Origin: an uncultured Opitutales bacterium
Lineage (GTDB): Bacteria > Verrucomicrobiota > Verrucomicrobiia > Opitutales > Intestinicryptomonadaceae
DNA: 17,986 nt
Direction: 5' to 3'
Assembly: GCA_900546565.1 (NCBI GenBank)
Contig: URDC01000033.1
Span: 1 to 17,986 of the forward strand
Below, piece after piece: positions 1 to 7,520 of the stretch. The notes beneath the pieces were generated by a model. It worked only from the letters and a program-made list of their open reading frames with translations. It was not told the origin of the DNA and made no database searches. The translations under genes and the position numbers were made by a program. Numbering within the stretch: the first letter of the stretch is position 1; the number at the start of each line of letters is the position of its first letter.

Positions 1-74
1 CCCGCTACATCAATATGCTCGGCATTTCAAAACAGGAAGCCCGAAAATTTTTCCACACCCCGCTCAACATTTAG
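1..74 (+). CDS. C-terminal end of an unidentified protein (partial)
   Basis: Reading in the third frame from position 3 gives 23 codons ending in a TAG at 72-74. The peptide contains LGISKQEARKFF and ends in HTPLNI, which reads like the helical tail of a soluble protein. The start and nearly all of the gene lie outside the window. The tail loosely resembles the C-terminal helix of TIM-barrel amidohydrolases, but this is too little to name a family. It converges on the minus-strand permease gene, and the hairpin at 77-109 follows immediately. Confidence 0.5.
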   Translation, partial: RYINMLGISKQEARKFFHTPLNI

Positions 75-76
75 CA

Positions 77-109
77 ATAAAAAGGGCGCACCGTTTTTTA
101 GATGCGCCC
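77..109 (-). terminator. Rho-independent terminator of the sugar operon
   Basis: The arms GGGCGCA (84-90) and TGCGCCC (103-109) pair perfectly around a 12-nt loop. On the minus strand the hairpin is followed by TTTTTATT (83 down to about 76), giving a proper U-tract. It lies 32 bp after the permease stop codon. On the plus strand no T-run follows, so it should act mainly on minus-strand transcription. Confidence 0.8.
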
Positions 110-140
110 GCTAAAATCAAAATCATATTCGCGCCGCACA

Positions 141-1316
141 CTACGCTTTCTTTATGGAAAGTGAAAGTGCCAGCACATACACCATCGCGACGACGGGCAC
201 TATAAAACCCGCAAGAGTCCCCGCCGCGTCGGCAACCGCGCCCATAATCGGCGGAATAAACGCCGCGCCCACAATGGCGGTAACCATAAGCCCCGAAAGC
301 TGGTTCGATTTTTCGGGCATACGGTCAATTGCAATCGAGAAAATCAGCGGAAAAACATTCGCATATCCGACTGCAATCACAAATAGCGCACACGTTGCCA
401 ACACTTTGTTTTCGGGAATGAGCATGGCAAACCCGACAAGCGAAACGACCGCACTGACCACCAAAAACGTCTTGGGCTTCACGTTGCGCAAAACCGCCGC
501 ACCCGCCAAACGCGCAGCCATAATCGCGAGGAAGAAATACGTTACATACTGCGTTGCCAAATCGCTCGGCACGCCGAATTTGTCGGTGAAGTAAATCGGC
601 ATACCGTTCGAAACGCAGTTTTCCGCGCCGACGTAGACGAAGATTCCCGCGACCATCGCCAGCACAAACGGATTTCCCAAAAGCGAGAGCGTCGAGCCGA
701 CCGACGCCGCACCCGCGCCTTTGCTTTCTCGAATGTCAAGCCGCGATACGAAGAAAATCGTCGCCGCAATGCCGATGGCGAAAATCGCGAAAACCACATT
801 CCATTCCCACGCCGAACTTTTTGCGCCTTCGCCGCCTTCGACCGCACCCGCGCCCGCAAAAAGCGCAAGCAGCACAAACACCACGGGCGCAGTGTTAGAG
901 CCAATCGCCTTGATGAACTGCCCCAGCGAGAGATTGCTCGAATACCTGCCTTCGTCGGAAACATCGCGCATAATCGGATTTCCCGCGACCTGCAATATCG
1001 CCGCGCCAGCACCGAAAATCAGCACCGCGCAAAGGAACACCGCATAGTTCGAAATCCCCAAACACAGAACAATAAGCACTCCTACAAGGGCGGTTGCAAG
1101 CCCCGTCAAAAGCGTTTTCTTTTTGCCGATTCTGTCCTGCACGATACCCATCGGCACTGAAAGCAGACCGAACATAATAAAGCCCATAAACGACACCAAC
1201 TGAGCTTCGAAGTTGCCGAGGGCGAAGGTATCCTTCGCCTTCCCTACAAACGTCGCCACGGCATCGCCGAAGCCCATGCACAAAAACGCCAAAAATATTG
1301 GAAATGTTTTTTTCAT
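141..1316 (-). CDS. MFS sugar permease (fucose/glucose-galactose permease-like)
   Basis: This 391-residue protein is hydrophobic throughout, with a pattern of about 12 membrane segments, and is an inner-membrane major-facilitator transporter. The loop between helices 2 and 3 carries the MFS signature as GIVQDRIGKKKTL (about residues 57-69). The stretch LQVAGNPIMRDVSDEGRYSS (about 109-128) resembles the QVAxNP segment of the FHS fucose/glucose/galactose H+ symporters. The ATG is 12 bp after the beta-mannosidase stop, so the two are cotranscribed. No good Shine-Dalgarno is visible, and coupling to the upstream gene is plausible. The likely role is import of the monosaccharide or short oligosaccharide freed by the neighbouring glycosidase, probably by proton symport. 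The substrate (mannose is the simplest guess) is inferred from context only. Confidence 0.88.
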   Translation of the reverse strand: MKKTFPIFLAFLCMGFGDAVATFVGKAKDTFALGNFEAQLVSFMGFIMFGLLSVPMGIVQDRIGKKKTLLTGLATALVGVLIVLCLGISNYAVFLCAVLIFGAGAAILQVAGNPIMRDVSDEGRYSSNLSLGQFIKAIGSNTAPVVFVLLALFAGAGAVEGGEGAKSSAWEWNVVFAIFAIGIAATIFFVSRLDIRESKGAGAASVGSTLSLLGNPFVLAMVAGIFVYVGAENCVSNGMPIYFTDKFGVPSDLATQYVTYFFLAIMAARLAGAAVLRNVKPKTFLVVSAVVSLVGFAMLIPENKVLATCALFVIAVGYANVFPLIFSIAIDRMPEKSNQLSGLMVTAIVGAAFIPPIMGAVADAAGTLAGFIVPVVAMVYVLALSLSIKKA

Positions 1317-1328
1317 AAATTCGGATAG

Positions 1329-3692
1329 TTAGTATCTTTTTATGTCAAGAGCTTTATACCACTTTTTGTAGTCGGAAAGCTTGAACGGCGGCTCGCCGTA
1401 GAGATAGTGGTTGAGGCGTTTTTTGCCGTCGACATCATACTTTATAAGCAGCATGCCCTGCCCCGAACGCTTGCCGACATTCGCCAGCGTCTTGGCGGAA
1501 TTCGCCGCCATGTCAACGTCTTTAAGCGAAAGCAAAACCGCGCCGCTTTCAACGTCCACAACCTCGACCGACACGCGGCAGGGTTTGAGCGTTTCGTTGG
1601 CGCAGACAACGTCGAAGTTGTCGGTAATCATAACAACCTCGTTTTCCTGCACGCGCTTGATGTAGTAATACGCAAGCTTTTTCGAGTTGTAGTAGTCCAC
1701 AATTGCGTCCGAAATAATCGGCCAGCCGTCGCGCAAATTCCACCACAAAATGCCGCTGCGTTCGCCCTTGCGCGAGCGCATCATTTCGATGAAATATTTT
1801 TTTGCTTCGGCTTGGACAAACTGAGAAGCGTCTATGAACTCGTCCAAATCCGTCGGGGAATCGCCGAAGAGAATGCGCACCTGCTTCGCCATAAGCGGAT
1901 TCCTGTAAGAGTTGACTTTCGTGAACGGGAACGACAGCGTTGCCTTGCACTGCCACTGCTTGTTGTAGACAAGATTTTTCGCGTCTAGCCACGGATACAC
2001 AAAATCCTTGTCGAACATTTTTTCGAGCGACTCCCGATTCGGGCAGCCGTGGTATCCGATTTCGCTCGTGAAAATCGCGCGAGCATTCTTATAGAACGGC
2101 GCCTTGTAGTATCCGCGCGGGCCCCACAAGTGTTCCTCAGCCGGAAACACCTCCTTAGGATTCTTGTAGACTTCGGGACTGATATACGGAGAGCTGGGCA
2201 GATACGGGCGCGTAAAGTCCTCGCTGAACAACACGCGCGGCAAAATCACGCGGCTGATTTCGTCGTCCGCGGGATTCATATTGAACTCGTTCATCGCCCA
2301 TCTGATGAACGCATCGTTTTCGTTGTTGCCCGCCCACAAAACAAGAGACGGGTGGTTGCGCAGATTGCGCACAACCGCGACAGCCTCTTCGAAAATCTGC
2401 TTTTTGAAGTTGTCGCTTTGCGCCGAAAGCGAACAGCCCATGGAAAAGTCCTGCCAAATCATAATGCCGTTGGCGTCGCAGAAATCGTAGAATTCCCTGC
2501 ATTCGTAGACATTGCCGCCCCAGCAGCGCGCCATATTGCAGTTGAGGTCCTTCATCATTTCGAGAACGCCGCCGATAAGCTTTGCGTCGCGGCTATGAAG
2601 CCCGTCAACCTGAACCCAGTTCGTTCCGAACACGAAAACGTCGACGCCGTTGACATAGAATTGGAACTTGCCCTTGTCGTCGGCGGTAATGTCGCGGCGT
2701 TCAAGGCGCACCGTGCGCAGGCCGATTTTCGTAGTCGACGAATCAAGCACCTTGCCGTCCCCGTCCAAAAGCTCTATTTTAGCGTCGTAAAGCGCGGGCT
2801 CGCCCATCGTGCGCGGCCACCAAAAATCGGCGTTTTCAACAAGCACATTGCTGTTGCTCACATTCCAGGTTTCGAAACGCGCGTTTTCGGCAATCTTCTG
2901 GACTTTGCCGTTGCGCGAAAGCGTTACATTGTAGCGCAGCGAATCGAGCTTGTCGAAGGGAGCTACAATCCTGAACTGCATGTCCAACCGCGCCGTCTTT
3001 TTCTTCAAATCAACTTTCCGCGTGAACCAGAACGACTCTTCAAGACGCGTCGGCTTCTGAATGTCGACCGACACGCTCTTCCAAAGTCCCGCCGAAAGCA
3101 GACGCGGCATAATGTCCCAACCGAACATATGCGGTGCCTTGCGGATTTCAAGTCCCTCGCTGTGCACGCCGCGCCGCGACGCCACCGGATACGAATACTT
3201 CGAGGCCTCAATCACAACCGAATCAATCAAAACCTCGATTTTGTTTTCGCCCTTTTTGAGGAAATCCGTAATGTCGATTTTGTGTCCGATTAACATATTT
3301 TTAAGCGACGCCACTTTTTGCCCGTTGATGAACACGCTCGCAAGCGTGTCGACGCCGCGCATATTCAAAATCGCGCGTTCGCCCTCGGCAAGCTCGGGGG
3401 CTTCGAACGTGCGCGAATAAAGCCACTGATACCCCTCGTATTTGCGCAGCTTATAGACGTTGTCGCCCACCATTGGGTCGTCTATGAGCTTTGCCGCGAG
3501 CATATCTATCTCCACATTCCCGGGCACAACCGCCTTGATTGTCTTTTCGGGCTTTGCCTGCGCGGGCGTTTCAACCTTCGGCGTCGGCTGTTTCCAGAAC
3601 GACAAGCTCCATTCGCCGTCCAGACTCACGCCCTGCGCGAACGCCGAAACCGCGGCGCAGACCGCCGCAAAAATTGACAATGATTTTTTCAT
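1329..3692 (-). CDS. Exported GH2 beta-mannosidase
   Basis: This 787-residue glycoside hydrolase family 2 enzyme begins with a signal peptide (about residues 1-19, cleavage after AFA), so it acts outside the cytoplasm. The order is a jelly-roll sugar-binding domain (about 22-205), an Ig-like domain (about 210-330), a TIM barrel (about 335-680) and a short C-terminal beta region. The barrel has MARCWGGNVYE and IMIWQDF (387-416), which favour beta-mannosidase over beta-galactosidase or glucuronidase. The acid/base is probably E458 in WAGNNEN and the nucleophile E544 in TSEIGYHG. The tryptophans of ILWWNLRDGWP (649-658) complete the pocket. A strong Shine-Dalgarno, GGAAGGGAG (3698-3706), lies 5 nt before the ATG. 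The gene is 15 bp after the SIS gene and 12 bp before the permease. It probably removes non-reducing beta-mannosyl residues from mannans or N-glycan cores; exo-beta-glucosaminidase is less likely. Confidence 0.9.
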   Translation of the reverse strand: MKKSLSIFAAVCAAVSAFAQGVSLDGEWSLSFWKQPTPKVETPAQAKPEKTIKAVVPGNVEIDMLAAKLIDDPMVGDNVYKLRKYEGYQWLYSRTFEAPELAEGERAILNMRGVDTLASVFINGQKVASLKNMLIGHKIDITDFLKKGENKIEVLIDSVVIEASKYSYPVASRRGVHSEGLEIRKAPHMFGWDIMPRLLSAGLWKSVSVDIQKPTRLEESFWFTRKVDLKKKTARLDMQFRIVAPFDKLDSLRYNVTLSRNGKVQKIAENARFETWNVSNSNVLVENADFWWPRTMGEPALYDAKIELLDGDGKVLDSSTTKIGLRTVRLERRDITADDKGKFQFYVNGVDVFVFGTNWVQVDGLHSRDAKLIGGVLEMMKDLNCNMARCWGGNVYECREFYDFCDANGIMIWQDFSMGCSLSAQSDNFKKQIFEEAVAVVRNLRNHPSLVLWAGNNENDAFIRWAMNEFNMNPADDEISRVILPRVLFSEDFTRPYLPSSPYISPEVYKNPKEVFPAEEHLWGPRGYYKAPFYKNARAIFTSEIGYHGCPNRESLEKMFDKDFVYPWLDAKNLVYNKQWQCKATLSFPFTKVNSYRNPLMAKQVRILFGDSPTDLDEFIDASQFVQAEAKKYFIEMMRSRKGERSGILWWNLRDGWPIISDAIVDYYNSKKLAYYYIKRVQENEVVMITDNFDVVCANETLKPCRVSVEVVDVESGAVLLSLKDVDMAANSAKTLANVGKRSGQGMLLIKYDVDGKKRLNHYLYGEPPFKLSDYKKWYKALDIKRY

Positions 3693-3707
3693 ATTTTCTC
3701 CCTTCCT

Positions 3708-4289
3708 CTATTTTTTGTAAATGACACTGTTTTCGATTTCCTGAACCAAAATGTGTATAACCTTGATGTGGATTTCCTGCGCCCTGTCGGAAAATTCCGT
3801 TTTCGGGGCGCGGATTTCAACGTCGGCAAGCGAACCCAGCCTGCCGCCGTCCTTGCCCGTGAGGGCTACAACCGACATTCCCCGAGCCTTCGCTTCGGCG
3901 GCGGCGCGCAGAACATTTTCGGAATTGCCGCTTGTGCTTATGGCAAGCAGGACGTCGCCGACGCCGCCGAGAGCCTCCACATAGCGTTTGAAAACGTCCT
4001 GCGGGTCGAAGTCGTTTACCGCGCACGTCAAAAACGCGGGATCGTTGACTGCAATGGCTGCGAGCGCGCGGCGGTTGTGGCGGAAACGCGCCGTCAACTC
4101 CTCGCAAAAATGCGTGGCGTCGCAAAGCGAGCCGCCGTTGCCGCAGGCGATAATCTTGCCGCCCGACGAAACCGCCGCCGACATGATCTCCGCGCCGCGC
4201 GCGATGTTTTCAATATTTTTAGGCTCGCCCAAAAAAGCGTCGAGACAGTCGCGGGCCTGTTTAAGTGTGTTTAGTATCGAGTCTTTCAT
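3708..4289 (-). CDS. gmhA: SIS-domain phosphosugar isomerase, GmhA (sedoheptulose-7-phosphate isomerase) type
   Basis: This is a 193-residue SIS protein close to the usual GmhA length. It shows the phosphate-binding CGNGGSLCDATHFCEEL, the second SIS loop ISTSGNSENV, the VVALTGKDGG strand and RAQEIHIKVIH near the end. The histidine and glutamate of THFCEEL and the Q and H of QEIHIKVIH match the zinc and catalytic ligands of GmhA, so it looks active. GmhA converts sedoheptulose 7-phosphate to glycero-manno-heptose 7-phosphate for LPS heptose. Here it sits between a sugar kinase and a beta-mannosidase, so another ketose/aldose phosphate is possible. I chose the ATG at 4289 because GGAGG (4301-4305) precedes it by 11 nt. 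An upstream GTG at 4313 would give 201 residues and a GTGA overlap with the kinase stop. No heptose kinase or adenylyltransferase gene is in the window. Confidence 0.85.
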   Translation of the reverse strand: MKDSILNTLKQARDCLDAFLGEPKNIENIARGAEIMSAAVSSGGKIIACGNGGSLCDATHFCEELTARFRHNRRALAAIAVNDPAFLTCAVNDFDPQDVFKRYVEALGGVGDVLLAISTSGNSENVLRAAAEAKARGMSVVALTGKDGGRLGSLADVEIRAPKTEFSDRAQEIHIKVIHILVQEIENSVIYKK

Positions 4290-4309
4290 ATATAAAAAAT
4301 CCTCCGAAA

Positions 4310-5296
4310 TCACAGATTGCCGTTAAACCCCTCTATTGCGACCGATATCGCAGCATAGTCGCCAATCGAGTTCCCCAATTCTGCGGGAACGACTTTGCAG
4401 ACCGCCGCCGAAATTCCCAACGCCTCTTTCGCTATTTCCGCATTCATCGCGGGGGCAAGCAGATTCTCCGAACGCTCGTAAATGCTGCCGATAACCACAC
4501 GCTCGGGATTGAGAATGTCGATTAATACCGACACCCCGCGCCCGAGATACTCCCCGCTTTCGCGGTAGATTTCGCGCGAAACTTCGTCGCCCGCGTCGGC
4601 GGCGTCGGCAATCGACTTCGCGCTTATTTCGCCCAACGTTGACATATCGCGGCAGAACGCGCATTTTTTTCCGCTCTGGAAAAGTTCCATCGCCTTAACA
4701 CGCCCCGCCTGCGCCAGACCCGAACCGCTGCAAAAGCCCTCGAACGAGCCGCGCTTGCCATAGCCTACAGCACCGAACTTTTCAAGCCTGATGTGCCCGA
4801 CTTCGCCAGCGTTGCCGTTGGTGCCGTCATACAGACGCCCGTTGAGCACAAGTCCCGCGCCCAGCCCCGTCCCGAAAGTCATAAAAACCATATTGCGCGT
4901 TCCCCTGCCCGCGCCGAACTTCCATTCTGCGAGGGCGCACGCATTGGCGTCGTTTTGAATAAACGCCCTAACGCCCATTTTTTCGGCAAAGATTTTGACG
5001 ATTTCGATATTGTCCCAGCCGATGAGATTCGGCGGCGACATTATCACGCCGCGCTTGCTGTCGAGCGGCCCGCCGCAGCTTATACCGACCGAGGCTACAT
5101 CCGCATTTTTAAGCCCGCGCTCCGCCAAAATTTCGCCGATTAGCTCGAAAAACTTCGCCAGCGTTTCCGCGCACGATAGAGTCTTGAATTGCCGCCTCTG
5201 CAAAATCGAGAACGAATCGCCTTCGCCCCCCGCCAAAATGACCGCACACTTCGTGCCGCCGATGTCTACGCCTATAAAGTACTTTTTTTCCGCCAT
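4310..5296 (-). CDS. ROK-family sugar kinase
   Basis: This 328-residue cytoplasmic ROK kinase begins with the phosphate-binding loop GVDIGGTK (9-16). It has the catalytic aspartate D116 in QNDANAC, the glycine-rich TFGTGLGAGLVL (140-151) and the sugar-binding NAGEVGHIRL (162-171). It has no N-terminal helix-turn-helix, so it is a kinase rather than a ROK repressor. The usual zinc motif CxCGxxGCxE reads VGYGKRGSFE (177-186), so all three cysteines are replaced (V177, Y179, S184). The rest of the motif, including G183, E186 and the SGSG that follows, is kept. It is the first gene of the sugar operon, downstream of two operator-like palindromes. No Shine-Dalgarno is evident. It probably phosphorylates the hexose imported by the operon (glucose or mannose type); specificity cannot be read from sequence. 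Confidence 0.88.
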   Translation of the reverse strand: MAEKKYFIGVDIGGTKCAVILAGGEGDSFSILQRRQFKTLSCAETLAKFFELIGEILAERGLKNADVASVGISCGGPLDSKRGVIMSPPNLIGWDNIEIVKIFAEKMGVRAFIQNDANACALAEWKFGAGRGTRNMVFMTFGTGLGAGLVLNGRLYDGTNGNAGEVGHIRLEKFGAVGYGKRGSFEGFCSGSGLAQAGRVKAMELFQSGKKCAFCRDMSTLGEISAKSIADAADAGDEVSREIYRESGEYLGRGVSVLIDILNPERVVIGSIYERSENLLAPAMNAEIAKEALGISAAVCKVVPAELGNSIGDYAAISVAIEGFNGNL

Positions 5297-5318
5297 TTTC
5301 GAGTGATTTTTGTGTTAA

Positions 5319-5330
5319 TAAAACGCTTTA
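5319..5330. promoter_or_regulatory. Promoter-proximal operator-like imperfect palindrome
   Basis: TAAAACGCTTTA is a CG-centred palindrome with one mismatched pair. It lies 23 bp upstream of the ROK kinase ATG. Its centre is 24 bp, a little over two helical turns, from the better site at 5343-5354. The CG core flanked by A- and T-runs is the hallmark of LacI/GalR-family operators. Binding is inferred. Confidence 0.45.
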
Positions 5331-5342
5331 ACTTCTTTTTAG

Positions 5343-5354
5343 TTAAACGTTTAA
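5343..5354. promoter_or_regulatory. Upstream operator-like perfect palindrome (LacI-family type)
   Basis: TTAAACGTTTAA is a perfect 12-bp palindrome centred on CG, the form seen in LacI/GalR-family operators. It sits just upstream of the sugar operon. With the site at 5319-5330 it also forms a larger interrupted dyad: AAACG(C)TTTAACT, a 7-nt spacer, then AGTTAAACGTTT. A possible minus-strand promoter runs through it, with TTTAAC then TTTTAT 18 bp later. No regulator gene is in the window. Confidence 0.5.
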
Positions 5355-5405
5355 AGCAAAAATCTCCCCAAAAGTCAAGCTTTTTTTATCCCCGCGCAAA
5401 CCCGC

Positions 5406-5434
5406 ATAAAAAGCGGCTTTTAAAACAAAACCGC
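5406..5434 (-). terminator. Probable terminator of the lipoprotein gene
   Basis: On the minus strand GCGGTTTT (from 5434) can pair with AAAA-G-CCGC, with one bulged G, and is followed by TTTTTAT (5412-5406). It lies about 180 bp downstream of the annotated stop at 5613 and about 130 bp downstream of the stop of the frameshifted extension. The bulge and distance make it a moderate call. Confidence 0.5.
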
Positions 5435-5612
5435 CTCCGCGCCGCACATAAACACAAAAACCGACGGACGCCGCAAACCATTTCTTTTTGCCCTGACCCC
5501 AACCGACCTAAGACCCTCGAATCAGCCCCGAAACTCCCGATTTTCTTTCGCGAATACCCGCATTACTTCGTTCCGCCCGACTTGCCTTCGCCCGCGTTAA
5601 CCTCGATTGGCT

Positions 5613-7325
5613 TCACTTTGCTTTCGCCTCGGTTGGTTTCGTTCCGCCCGTTTTCGCTTCGGGCGATTTTTCCGCTTCGCCAGATTTCGAGCCCGCGCCA
5701 GCCCCCACACTGCCGCTTTCGCCGCCAGCCTTTTCGCCAACGCGCATTTCCTGTCGAAGCGGCGACGATTGGCCCGACCGTTGCGGCTGCTTGGCTTGCT
5801 TTTCCTGTTCCGCCTTTTGCGCGGCGGCGGCGCGGGCGGCTTTGGTTTTCGCATTCTGGAAATTCAGATAGTCCTTCACCAGCAAAAACGCCTTGCGCAA
5901 ATCGTCAACCGAAAACGAACCTTTGTGAGTCGCCAAATAGTAGTCCATATACCCCGCGGCAAGCTTCAATTCCGAATTCTGCATCATCGAAAGGGCGGTC
6001 TGTAAATACAACACATCTGAGCGCAGTTTTGCCTCGCCCAATACCGAAACATCCGCGCCGCTTTTGAGCTTTTCCACAAAATCCTTCGCCGAATCGTAGT
6101 CCGAAATATAGCCGAACATTCGCTCAATCGGCGCATAGTTGCCGCGCGCGTAAAATTCGCCCCACAAAAGAGATTCCAGCTTGCGCCCGCCGACTTTCTC
6201 GTAAGGCGAAACAATCGAAACCACCACCGAAAACGCGTTTTCCAAAAGCGATTTTTCCGAGTCCGTCAGCGACATTTTTTCGAGCCTCGGCAACTCGCCC
6301 AACGCGGCAAAAAGCATAATCGTATTGAGTCTTTCGCCATTCCCCATAGTGTCGAATTTTTGCAAAAGCACATCCAGCAAAAACGGCTTCGACCTAAACG
6401 CCTCTCTGAAAAACATATACTGCGTGAAGTCGAGCGCGCCCGCGTCCGACAAAATGCGCGTATACGGCGCAAAATAAATCCGTGCCAACGCTTCGGGCGA
6501 CGGCGACAAATTATAGAGCTTTATATTGTTCCAGTAGTCGGATTCCCCCGCAATCGGCGAAGTGTTTTGCCACGTCCACGGAATCAGAAAAAGCTCGTTT
6601 TCCACGCGCGAAACCTTGCCCGTAAGATTGTTCTTCACGTCCAGAACAAGCTTGTAAGCCCCCCAATCATCGGATTTTTCGAACATTATCTGCACTTTTT
6701 CTGGAAGCCACAAAACCGATTTCCCGCTTTTAAGCCCCCCCGCAATCCGCCTGTTTAGCGCAAAAACCGATTCCCTTCCGATTGGCGAAACCATCTTGAA
6801 AGAGTATTCCACATCGTATTTTCCGCCGCCGTCTGCCGCATTCAAAACAAACGGCACAACCGTCAAAAACTCGCCCTTGTACGCCTTTTTTTGCGCATTA
6901 AAAACGATTTTTCCCGACGGAACTTTTTGTATGAAGTCGAGATTTTCATTTTGGCGCGTCGGCACGACATATAAACGCATCGCGTTTTCCTCGTCCTCTT
7001 TTGAGCGGCTATTTTGAGCCGCCGCGCCACTCTCCGAAGTTTCCGCCATACCTGACGGTTCCGTCCCGCACGACGTCTTCTCCGACAGCGCAGAAGAAGA
7101 ACTTTCCCCGCTCTCCCGCGCGTCTTCCTCCGCGCGAGTCTGCCCCCGCGCTTGAACCGCCTCCGATTGCGCGGCGTCTCTTTCCGCCGCCTGCGCAACC
7201 GTCCCGGATTGCGCCGCATTCATTGCTCCCGAATCCGGTCCGCCTTGCCCCGCGCACGAAACAAGTCCGACAAACGCAACCGCCGCCGTTAAAATCCGAC
7301 AAAAATCCCCTCTAAAAAAATCCAT
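5613..7325 (-). CDS. Large lipoprotein of unknown function
   Basis: I do not recognise this 570-residue protein's family. Residues 1-23 form a signal peptide ending in the lipobox LVSC, so C24 should be lipidated and the protein anchored in a membrane. Residues 25-116 are a low-complexity Ala/Glu/Ser/Gln linker. Residues about 117-250 look beta-rich (a likely Ig-like or jelly-roll fold, with EFLTVVPFVLNA and YDVEYSFKMVSPIG). Residues about 255-490 look helical, in a repeat-like arrangement, with LLDVLLQKFDTMGNGERL and LYLQTALSMMQNSELKLA. Residues 491-570 are a Lys/Glu/Gly tail. A weak AGG precedes the ATG by 4 nt. The tail seems truncated: in the -1 frame it continues for 17 more residues with the same K-P-x-E and GGTK flavour, to a TAA at 5563-5565. 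It is a single gene, divergent from the small gene at 7521. Confidence 0.8.
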   Translation of the reverse strand: MDFFRGDFCRILTAAVAFVGLVSCAGQGGPDSGAMNAAQSGTVAQAAERDAAQSEAVQARGQTRAEEDARESGESSSSALSEKTSCGTEPSGMAETSESGAAAQNSRSKEDEENAMRLYVVPTRQNENLDFIQKVPSGKIVFNAQKKAYKGEFLTVVPFVLNAADGGGKYDVEYSFKMVSPIGRESVFALNRRIAGGLKSGKSVLWLPEKVQIMFEKSDDWGAYKLVLDVKNNLTGKVSRVENELFLIPWTWQNTSPIAGESDYWNNIKLYNLSPSPEALARIYFAPYTRILSDAGALDFTQYMFFREAFRSKPFLLDVLLQKFDTMGNGERLNTIMLFAALGELPRLEKMSLTDSEKSLLENAFSVVVSIVSPYEKVGGRKLESLLWGEFYARGNYAPIERMFGYISDYDSAKDFVEKLKSGADVSVLGEAKLRSDVLYLQTALSMMQNSELKLAAGYMDYYLATHKGSFSVDDLRKAFLLVKDYLNFQNAKTKAARAAAAQKAEQEKQAKQPQRSGQSSPLRQEMRVGEKAGGESGSVGAGAGSKSGEAEKSPEAKTGGTKPTEAKAK

Positions 7326-7520
7326 TTCGCCTAAAAAATTTTATTTCAAGGCACAGTAAAACACTTTGCGCAATTCCTACAAATAAAAAACGCCACAGCG
7401 CAAGGCACAAATCCCCCTTCCCGCCCAAATTCCACAAATGAACCGCATATGGACACAAAAAACGCGCGGAAGATTAGAAAAAAAATTGCGAATAAATAAA
7501 AGGCAAAGACTTAGGAAAGT

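Larger units (their letters stand above)
5297..5612. other. Intergenic region between the lipoprotein gene and the sugar operon
   Basis: This spacer of about 316 bp holds the sugar-operon operators (5319-5354) and a probable terminator for the lipoprotein gene (5406-5434). It also holds about 50 bp directly after the lipoprotein stop that still read as lipoprotein tail in the -1 frame (down to 5563). I see no independent gene in the rest (5435-5562). A long plus-strand frame through it is a shadow of the lipoprotein gene. Confidence 0.6.

Noticed and set aside
2049..3293. Long plus-strand ORF (414 codons) opposite the beta-mannosidase
   Set aside because: It is a codon-bias shadow of the GH2 gene, rich in Arg/His/Val without recognisable motifs.
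5189..6067. Plus-strand ORF of 292 codons across the intergenic region
   Set aside because: It is Pro/Arg/Ser-rich low complexity, runs over operators and a terminator, and is antisense to the lipoprotein tail.
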